Of a DNA stretch of 44,187 nt, positions 38,397 through 44,187 are shown one piece after another (positions within the stretch are counted from its first letter, which is position 1; every line of letters starts with the position of its first letter). The DNA is taken from contig CASFFN010000021.1 of NCBI GenBank assembly GCA_949293985.1, positions 1 to 44,187 on the forward strand. The letters are read 5' to 3'. A program made the position numbers and the translations under genes. The notes below the pieces were generated by a model, which was not told the origin of the DNA, did not search any database, and saw only the letters and a list, made by a program, of their open reading frames with translations. The DNA is from an uncultured Eubacteriales bacterium. GTDB lineage: Bacteria; Bacillota; Clostridia; Oscillospirales; Oscillospiraceae.

Positions 38397-39592
38397 TGGA
38401 TATTGTAATCAATCCCGCCAAGCTCCGCGGAGAAGTGAAGGCCATCCCTTCCAAATCCCAAGCCCACCGGCTTTTGATTTGCGCCGCTTTTTCTGCCTCC
38501 CCCACCCGGCTGATTTGCCCCCAGACCAACGCGGATATTGAGGCCACCGCCCAATGCCTGCGGGCGCTGGGCGCGGACATCTCCCGGAAGGATTGGGGCT
38601 ATGAGATTTCCCCCGTTTCCGCCTTTCCCAAAAACGCTGTCCTGGATTGCGGGGAGAGCGGCTCTACCTTACGGTTTCTTTTGCCTATCGTGGGAGCGCT
38701 GGGGACGGACGCCACCTTTTTGCTGTCGGGCAGGCTCCCCCAGCGGCCTCTGTCCCCGCTTTGGGAGGAAATGGAGCGGATGGGCTGCCGTCTTTGCCGC
38801 CCCAGCCCGGACACACTTCGCTGCGCCGGACAGCTGAAAGCCGGGGAATATCGAATCAGCGGCAGCGTATCCAGCCAGTACATTTCCGGACTTTTGTGGG
38901 CCTTGTCCCTGATTCCCGGAAAAAGCACCCTGGAAATTACCGGAAAAATAGAATCCGCTCCCTACATTGCCATGACGGAAAAAGCCCTGGAGGTCTTCGG
39001 CGTGAAAGCCTCCCTGCCTGATATTTTCTATGCCTACCCCTTCCAATCTCCCGGGGAGCTGACCGTTGAAGGGGACTGGAGCAACGCCGCATTCTTTCTG
39101 GCGGCAAGCGCCCTTGGTTCGGATATTTCCGTAACCGGGCTGGATGACGCATCCCCTCAGGGCGACCGGGCTGTAAAAGAGCTGTTGGCGGCTTTGGAGG
39201 AACATATTACCATCGATGCCGGGGATATTCCTGATTTGGTTCCCATTTTATCCGTAGCCGCAGCGGCAAAAAGGGGGGCTGTCTTTACCAACATCCGCCG
39301 TTTGCGGCTGAAAGAATCCGACCGGGTGGCCTCTGTCTCCCAGATGCTCTCCCGGTTGGGAATCCAGACCCATGCAGAGGAGAACAGCTTTACCGTTTAT
39401 CCCGGTACTTTCCAGGGCTGCACCATCGACTCTGCCGCTGACCACCGGATTGCCATGGCGGCTGCCATCGCCGCCACCGCCGCTCAGGGTCCTGTGACCA
39501 TTCTGGGCGCGCAATGCGTAGAAAAATCTTACCCCTCCTTTTGGGAGGACTACAAGCAGTTAGGAGGCCGCTATGAGCAGTACCTACGGTGA
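38396..39592 (+). CDS. aroA: 3-phosphoshikimate 1-carboxyvinyltransferase (EPSP synthase)
   Basis: A 398-residue two-domain enzyme adding enolpyruvate from PEP to shikimate 3-phosphate; the target of glyphosate. Marks: PSKSQAHRLLICAA (residues 18-31), LDCGESGSTLRFLLPI (the PEP-site loop, GESGSTLRF form, not the E. coli LGNAGTAMRPL form), SGSVSSQYISGLLWAL, and RLKESDR. It is slightly shorter than the usual 420-430 residues. Its 3' end overlaps aroC by 20 bases. Confidence 0.94.
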   Translation: MDIVINPAKLRGEVKAIPSKSQAHRLLICAAFSASPTRLICPQTNADIEATAQCLRALGADISRKDWGYEISPVSAFPKNAVLDCGESGSTLRFLLPIVGALGTDATFLLSGRLPQRPLSPLWEEMERMGCRLCRPSPDTLRCAGQLKAGEYRISGSVSSQYISGLLWALSLIPGKSTLEITGKIESAPYIAMTEKALEVFGVKASLPDIFYAYPFQSPGELTVEGDWSNAAFFLAASALGSDISVTGLDDASPQGDRAVKELLAALEEHITIDAGDIPDLVPILSVAAAAKRGAVFTNIRRLRLKESDRVASVSQMLSRLGIQTHAEENSFTVYPGTFQGCTIDSAADHRIAMAAAIAATAAQGPVTILGAQCVEKSYPSFWEDYKQLGGRYEQYLR

Positions 39593-40646
39593 ACATTTGA
39601 AGCTGTCCATTTTCGGGCAGTCCCACTCCCCTGCCATCGGTATGTGTCTGGATGGAATCCCCGCCGGTCTTCCTGTGGATATGGAGGCGCTGCTGGCTTT
39701 TCTCCGCCGGAGAGCCCCGGGACAAAACGAATACTCCACCTCCCGGAAAGAAGAAGACATCCCTGAATTTCTCAGCGGCATTGTGGAAGGCCACACCTGC
39801 GGCGCACCCATCAGCGCCGTGATTTACAACCGCAACACCCGTTCCAAGGATTACAGCAATCTTTTGGACACCCCCAGACCCGGCCACGCAGACTATGCCG
39901 CCCAGGTCAAGTACAAGGGCTTTCAGGATGTGGCCGGGGGCGGACACTTTTCCGGCAGGCTGACTGCGCCTTTGTGCATTGCAGGAGGGCTTTGCAAACA
40001 GTGGCTGGAAGCTATGGGCATAACCATTGCCGCCAAAATCGATTCCATCGGCGGCGTTGCCGATGAGCTACTGGATCCAGTCTCCCCGGAGCTTTCCCGG
40101 ATTGGGAAAGACTTTCCTGTGGTAAATCCCGCCGCGGGAGAGGCCATGCGGCAAAAAATTACGGAGGCCAAAGCCCGAAAGGACAGTGTAGGGGGTATCG
40201 TCAGCTGCTATGTGACAGGACTTCCTTCCGGCTGGGGAGACCCCATGTTCGGCGGTATGGAGAGTCGGATTGCCCAGATTGTTTATGGGATTCCCGCCGT
40301 CAAAGGACTGGAATTTGGAGCCGGCTTCCAGGTGGCGGCCATGACCGGCAGTGAAAACAACGATGCTTTCGTCATCGCCCAGGGCAAAATTCAGACCGCT
40401 ACCAATCACAGCGGCGGTATACTGGGGGGGATTACCAACGCTATGCCCCTGACCTTCCGGACGGCCTTTAAGCCCACACCCTCCATTGCCCGGAAGCAGC
40501 AAAGTGTGCATTACAGCACCTGTACCCCCTGCCCTCTGGAAATCCAGGGGCGTCATGACCCATGTATTGTCCCAAGAGCAGTCCCAGTAGTGGAGGCCGC
40601 CGCAGCCATTGCCCTTTTCGACAGCTATTTATGCGCAAACCTTTGA
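39573..40646 (+). CDS. aroC: Chorismate synthase
   Basis: A 357-residue reduced-FMN-dependent enzyme closing the shikimate pathway by making chorismate. Signature blocks: the N-terminal GEHLKLSIFGQSHSPAIG, FRRRAPGQ-like LRRRAPGQNEYSTSRKEED, RPGHADYAAQVKY, GGHFSGRLTAPLCIAGG, and GGILGGITNAMPLTFRTAFK; the His residues near positions 10-20 and 107 are present. Start within aroA (20-base overlap; TTAGGAGG upstream). It ends 23 bases before pheA, the widest gap in the operon. Confidence 0.95.
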   Translation: MSSTYGEHLKLSIFGQSHSPAIGMCLDGIPAGLPVDMEALLAFLRRRAPGQNEYSTSRKEEDIPEFLSGIVEGHTCGAPISAVIYNRNTRSKDYSNLLDTPRPGHADYAAQVKYKGFQDVAGGGHFSGRLTAPLCIAGGLCKQWLEAMGITIAAKIDSIGGVADELLDPVSPELSRIGKDFPVVNPAAGEAMRQKITEAKARKDSVGGIVSCYVTGLPSGWGDPMFGGMESRIAQIVYGIPAVKGLEFGAGFQVAAMTGSENNDAFVIAQGKIQTATNHSGGILGGITNAMPLTFRTAFKPTPSIARKQQSVHYSTCTPCPLEIQGRHDPCIVPRAVPVVEAAAAIALFDSYLCANL

Positions 40647-40669
40647 AAAGAAAGACAGGAGGATTTCAT

Positions 40670-41812
40670 ATGGACATTACACAACTGAGGGAAAAAATCG
40701 ACGACATTGACAATCAGCTGGTGAACCTTTTCACCCAGCGGATGGAGATTACCAAGGACATTGCCGCGTACAAAAAGGAAAACCATCTTCCCATTTTTGT
40801 TCCCGCAAGAGAGCGGCAGAAGCTGCAGGAGGTAGCCAAGCTGGCAGGCCCGGACATGGACGACTACACCCGAGTGCTGTACTCCATGATTTTTGAGCTG
40901 AGCCGCAGCTATCAGAGCAAGCAGAACAGCACCGCTACGGAGCTTTATCGGAAGATTACCGATTCCATCGAGAACACCCCCAAGCTGTTCCCCCAGGCTC
41001 CCATGGTGGCATGTCAGGGCGTGGAAGGTGCCTATTCTCAGATTGCCTGTGAGAAGATTTTCAAGAACCCCATGATTATGTACTTCAAAAACTTCGACGC
41101 CATTTTTGGTGCCATCGAGCAGGGGTTGTGCCAGTACGGAATTTTGCCCATTGAAAACTCCACCGCCGGCTCCGTGAAGAAGGTCTACGACCTGATGATT
41201 CACCACAACTTCTCCATCGTGCGCACCTTCCGGCTGAAAATCGACCACAATCTGCTGGCAAAGCCCGGTACCAAGCTCTCGGACATTCAGGAGATTTACT
41301 CCCATGAGCAGGCCATCAACCAGTGCAGCGATTTCCTCAAGAATATGCCCGGCGTAAAGATTATCCCCGTGGAGAACACCGCTGTGGCTGCCCAGATGGT
41401 GGCCCAGTCCCAGGATAATCACGCTGCCGCCATTTCCAGCAAGGGCTGCGAGGAAATCTATGGGCTGTGCAGCCTGGCAGACAGCATTCAGGACAAGGGC
41501 AACAACCGCACCCGGTTCATCTGCATCAGCAAGAATCTGGAAATCTATCCCGGTGCGGACAAGACCAGCATAATGATGGTGCTGCCCCACAAGCCCGGCG
41601 CTTTGTATAAGGTTCTGGCCCGGCTGTATGTGCTGGGAATCAATGTGATTAAACTGGAATCCAGACCTATCCCTGACCGGGATTTCGAGTTCATGTTCTA
41701 CTTTGATTTGGAGACCTCCATTTACTCCCAGGAGTTTGTGCAGCTCATGTGTGAGCTGGATGACCTGTGTGAGGAATTCAAGTACCTGGGCAGCTACTCT
41801 GAGGTGGTATGA
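40670..41812 (+). CDS. pheA: Bifunctional chorismate mutase / prephenate dehydratase
   Basis: A 380-residue P-protein leading to phenylpyruvate and Phe. Residues 1-85 are an AroQ-type chorismate mutase (LREKIDDIDNQLVNLFTQRM, then the Lys/Arg-rich helix). Residues about 105-285 are prephenate dehydratase (VACQGVEGAYSQIA, LPIENSTAGSV, NRTRFICISKN with the catalytic Thr), and residues 295-375 an ACT domain (MMVLPHKPGALYKVLARLYV and ESRPIPDRDFEFMFYFD) expected to bind Phe for feedback. Start ATG at 40670 with AGGAGG 7 bases upstream. The stop overlaps aroE/K (ATGA). Confidence 0.95.
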   Translation: MDITQLREKIDDIDNQLVNLFTQRMEITKDIAAYKKENHLPIFVPARERQKLQEVAKLAGPDMDDYTRVLYSMIFELSRSYQSKQNSTATELYRKITDSIENTPKLFPQAPMVACQGVEGAYSQIACEKIFKNPMIMYFKNFDAIFGAIEQGLCQYGILPIENSTAGSVKKVYDLMIHHNFSIVRTFRLKIDHNLLAKPGTKLSDIQEIYSHEQAINQCSDFLKNMPGVKIIPVENTAVAAQMVAQSQDNHAAAISSKGCEEIYGLCSLADSIQDKGNNRTRFICISKNLEIYPGADKTSIMMVLPHKPGALYKVLARLYVLGINVIKLESRPIPDRDFEFMFYFDLETSIYSQEFVQLMCELDDLCEEFKYLGSYSEVV

Positions 41813-43035
41813 TGATTTGCGGTTTGCTGGGAGAAAAGCTGGGGCACAGCTACTCCCCCCGGATCCATGGTCTTTTGGGGGATTACACCTATACCCTGTT
41901 TGAAAAAAAGCCGGAGGAACTGGAGGATTTTCTGAAAAATTCGGATTTTTTAGGAATCAATGTGACCATTCCCTATAAGAAGTCCGTCATCCCTTATTGC
42001 AAGAAACTAACCCCCACCGCCCAGCGGCTGGGAGCTGTGAACACGCTGGTTCGGGATCTTGAGGGGAAACTGATTGGGCATAACACGGACTATTCCGGGT
42101 TTACCTCCATGCTGGAAAAATCCGGTCTGTCGGTTGCCGGGAAAAAGGTTCTGGTTCTGGGCAGCGGCGGTGCGTCCGTCACAGCCCAGGCGGTATTGCG
42201 GGAGAAGGGCGCGCAGGTCGTGGTTATCTCCCGCCAGGGGCCTGACAACTATGAGAATCTGCAAAAGCACCGGGATGCCCGGGTAATTGTCAACGCGACC
42301 CCCGTAGGAATGTATCCCAATACCGGGGTAGCCCCTGTGGATGTAAACCTGTTTCCCCAGCTGGAGGGGGTGCTGGATCTCATTTACAATCCCGCCAGGA
42401 CGCAGCTTCTGATGGATGGGGAGGCAAAGGGCTGCGTAACAGAAAATGGACTTTGGATGCTGGTAGCCCAGGCGGTGGAAAGTGCCCAGTGGTTTATGTT
42501 GAAGGAAATTTCCAAGGAAGCCATTGAAAAAATCTATCACCAGATCCGCCGCCCCATGGAGAACCTGATTCTCATTGGGATGCCCGGCTGTGGGAAATCC
42601 ACTGTCGGAAAGCTCCTGGCCCAAAAGACCGGAAGAACATTCGTGGATGCAGACGAGGCTATCCGGGAGGCTGCGGGGATGACCATTCCGGAAATCTTTG
42701 CCCGGGAGGGTGAGGAGGGCTTCCGGAAGCGGGAGACCCAAGTTCTGAGGGAACTGGGAAAGGCCTCCGGGCTGGTGATTGCCACCGGCGGCGGCTGTGT
42801 TACAAGAGAGGAGAACTATCCCCTCCTCCATCAGAACGGCACCATCTATTTCCTCCAAAGGGAGATTTCCCAGCTTCCCACAGAAGGGCGGCCCCTTTCC
42901 CAGGCCGGGGATTTGCAGCAGATGTACCAGGTTCGCAAGCCCATGTACGAGGCCTTTGCGGACAAAGTCGTGGACAACAACAAAACCCTGGAGGACACCC
43001 TTTCCCAGATTCTGACCCAGGAGGATATGGTATGA
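41809..43035 (+). CDS. aroE-aroK: Fused shikimate dehydrogenase and shikimate kinase
   Basis: A 408-residue fusion that carries two successive steps of the pathway. Residues 1-240: shikimate dehydrogenase with SYSPRIHG (shikimate Ser), INVTIPYKK, GHNTDYSGF, the NADP loop LGSGGAS, and NATPVGMYPN. Residues about 248-405: shikimate kinase with Walker A GMPGCGKSTVGKLLA, DADEAIREAAGMTIPEIF, the TGGGCVT block and EGRPL (lid Arg). The dehydrogenase part is on the short side (about 245 residues versus 260-290 usually). The ORF has no internal stop and no frame break, so the fusion is real. It overlaps pheA and aroQ by 4 bases each. Confidence 0.93.
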   Translation: MMICGLLGEKLGHSYSPRIHGLLGDYTYTLFEKKPEELEDFLKNSDFLGINVTIPYKKSVIPYCKKLTPTAQRLGAVNTLVRDLEGKLIGHNTDYSGFTSMLEKSGLSVAGKKVLVLGSGGASVTAQAVLREKGAQVVVISRQGPDNYENLQKHRDARVIVNATPVGMYPNTGVAPVDVNLFPQLEGVLDLIYNPARTQLLMDGEAKGCVTENGLWMLVAQAVESAQWFMLKEISKEAIEKIYHQIRRPMENLILIGMPGCGKSTVGKLLAQKTGRTFVDADEAIREAAGMTIPEIFAREGEEGFRKRETQVLRELGKASGLVIATGGGCVTREENYPLLHQNGTIYFLQREISQLPTEGRPLSQAGDLQQMYQVRKPMYEAFADKVVDNNKTLEDTLSQILTQEDMV

Positions 43036-43463
43036 AAATTCTGGTACTGAACGGCCCCAATATCAATATGCTGGGTATCCGGGAGCCGGATATTTACGGC
43101 AAGCAGTCCTTCCGGGATCTTCTGACCATTCTGGAGGAAACCGGAAAGACCCTGGGGATCACGGTGGAGCAGTTTCAATCCAACCATGAAGGGGCCCTGG
43201 TGGATAAAATCCAGGAAGCCTGGGGCTGCTTTGACGGCATTGTGATTAACCCCGCCGCCTATACCCACACCTCCGTGGCCATTCTGGATGCTTTGAAGGC
43301 AGTGGCAATCCCCGCCGTGGAGGTTCACATCTCCCAGGTGGACGCCAGAGAGCCTTTTCGGCAGATTTCCTACGCAGGGATGGCCTGCGTGAAAACCATC
43401 CAGGGGCAAGGCCTGGAGGGCTACCGCCAGGCAATTCAATATCTCAAAGAAAACTACGGCTGA
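43032..43463 (+). CDS. aroQ: 3-dehydroquinate dehydratase, type II
   Basis: A 143-residue class II dehydroquinase forming 3-dehydroshikimate. Motifs: LNGPNINMLGIREPDIYG with the catalytic Arg and Tyr (residues 6-23), FQSNHEGALVD, INPAAYTHTSVA and VEVHISQVDAREPFR, with His 100 region as in the family. It overlaps the aroE/K stop by 4 bases and is the last gene of the operon, in front of a strong terminator. Together with aroB and aroE/K it completes the pathway in this operon. Confidence 0.95.
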   Translation: MKILVLNGPNINMLGIREPDIYGKQSFRDLLTILEETGKTLGITVEQFQSNHEGALVDKIQEAWGCFDGIVINPAAYTHTSVAILDALKAVAIPAVEVHISQVDAREPFRQISYAGMACVKTIQGQGLEGYRQAIQYLKENYG

Positions 43464-43473
43464 AAACAGGTAA

Positions 43474-43524
43474 GCAAAAAACTAAGGGAGACCCCCAAAA
43501 ATTGGGCGGTCTCCCTTAGTTTTG
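43474..43524. terminator. Bidirectional terminator after the aromatic operon
   Basis: CAAAAAACTAAGGGAGACC pairs with GGTCTCCCTTAGTTTTG across a loop of about 15 bases. Transcripts of both the aromatic operon (plus) and the surface protein gene (minus) would end here, each stem arm supplying the T-run. Confidence 0.85.
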
Positions 43525-43568
43525 CTCGTATTCAGACTTTTGTTTTGCATCAGCCCTTTTGGAGTGAT

Positions 43569-44187
43569 TCAGGATTGCTGTCTCTTCCGGCCAGTCCACA
43601 GAAGGGCGGCGGCGGAGAGGATCATCAGACCTGCCAGAGCAGGCAGAAGGGCGGTTTCACCGGTCTGGGCCGGGGCCTCCGGGTCCGTGGGGGGCACATA
43701 GTCCGGGTCCTTGACCTCGCAGCGGGTGCAGACCCCGTCTTTGTAGTCATGCCCCAGGGCAGGAAGGACGGTGCTGTCCAGGGTGATTTCCACCTTGCCT
43801 TCCCCATCGGAGAAATACTTTCCGCAGGTTTCGCAAGTCCAGTATTCTTTATTGCCCGCTTCCGTGCAGGTTGCAGCCTTGGCTTCCGTCTTGGTGAGTT
43901 TGTGTCCGGTGGCAGGAATTTCTGCAAGCACTTTTGTCTGTGTCATTGCCCAGCTCGCCTCAAAGGCAGCCGTATAGGTGGTTTCGCCCATCTGGGTGCA
44001 GGTCGGCGCTTTGGTCTGGGCGGGTGTTACCGTTGCCCCGGCCGTTTCCGTATGGGCGCTGTCGTGTTTGCAGGTGCGGGTGGCGGTGCAGGTGCTTCCG
44101 TCATCGCTCCATGTGTAAACCGCATCGTTCCAATCATGATTGATTGCGCTAATAATCCAGGAATCCTTTATAATTTCGGTATTGCCG
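43569..44187 (-). CDS. Secreted surface protein with Cys-rich repeats and sortase-like tail (5' part outside the window)
   Basis: The C-terminal 205 residues or so of a larger protein whose start is beyond the right edge; the frame is open from 44187. It has repeats of the type TWSDDGSTCTATRTC, ATCTEAGNKEYWTCETCGKY and HDYKDGVCTRC, seen in long extracellular proteins of gut Clostridia. The end has PAQTGE followed by a hydrophobic helix (LLPALAGLMILSAAALLW) and GRKRQ, the layout of an LPXTG-like sortase signal with a changed first part. It is likely wall-anchored; binding partner unknown. Convergent with the aromatic operon. Confidence 0.75.
   Translation of the reverse strand, partial: GNTEIIKDSWIISAINHDWNDAVYTWSDDGSTCTATRTCKHDSAHTETAGATVTPAQTKAPTCTQMGETTYTAAFEASWAMTQTKVLAEIPATGHKLTKTEAKAATCTEAGNKEYWTCETCGKYFSDGEGKVEITLDSTVLPALGHDYKDGVCTRCEVKDPDYVPPTDPEAPAQTGETALLPALAGLMILSAAALLWTGRKRQQS

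Noticed and set aside
1..44187. CRISPR array, rRNA genes, prophage or complete insertion sequence
   Set aside because: No regularly spaced direct repeats, no rRNA sequence, no transposase, integrase or phage structural genes were seen.

Overview
The window looks like chromosomal DNA of a low-motility, gut-type member of the class Clostridia (Oscillospiraceae/Ruminococcaceae-like). The evidence is moderate GC content with many near-consensus sigma-A promoters (TTGACA/TATAAT), strong AGGAGG ribosome-binding sites, occasional TTG and GTG starts, a Firmicutes-style gene set (DUF1934, YitT, VanW-domain, PrsW, clostridial topoisomerase IV) and secreted surface proteins with cysteine-rich repeats. 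The assignment is inference from gene content; no rRNA is present.

Layout. 1-1374: start of a secreted repeat protein (frameshifted, running off the left edge) and a MITE-like repeat. 1363-4260: a tightly overlapping minus-strand cassette of an ECF sigma factor, a two-helix membrane protein, a seven-helix membrane protein and a PrsW-like intramembrane protease, plus a downstream paralogue of the two-helix protein. 4396-8489: trpS and gltX from divergent promoters, then a Ca2+/Na+ antiporter gene behind a probable metal riboswitch. 8563-8748: tRNA-Ala. 8930-13763: unassigned genes (two zinc-ribbon proteins, small membrane proteins, a three-gene overlapping cassette) and a YfcE-type phosphodiesterase. 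13849-19185: prs, pth and mfd; mfd is interrupted by a small deletion/frameshift. 19260-24141: VanW-domain protein facing a murC-ddl-DUF1934 cell-wall operon, with an elaborate palindromic element between them. 24243-26941: a polar amino-acid ABC importer operon with a repeated octamer in its promoter region. 26940-34414: exported protein, tRNA-Gly, and a parE-parC-yitT-lipoprotein operon. 34660-35245: zinc-dependent phospholipase C family protein.

35283-43524 is the most coherent block: one operon aroF-tyrA-aroB-aroA-aroC-pheA-aroE/K-aroQ that encodes every step from erythrose-4-phosphate and PEP to chorismate, and the two branch enzymes toward tyrosine and phenylalanine. Most junctions overlap by a few bases, and aroE and aroK are fused. 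Upstream lies a 22-residue leader peptide with 5 Phe and 4 Tyr codons, followed by a perfect intrinsic terminator and a segment able to pair with the terminator's 5' arm. This is a classical ribosome-mediated attenuator, an uncommon arrangement for Firmicutes, where T-boxes usually do this job. The window ends inside another secreted, sortase-type surface protein on the minus strand.

The best candidates for something undescribed are the aromatic attenuator, the sigma/PrsW cassette, and the small structured repeats (MITE-like pair, nested-palindrome terminator element, triple hairpin flanked by 9-bp direct repeats).
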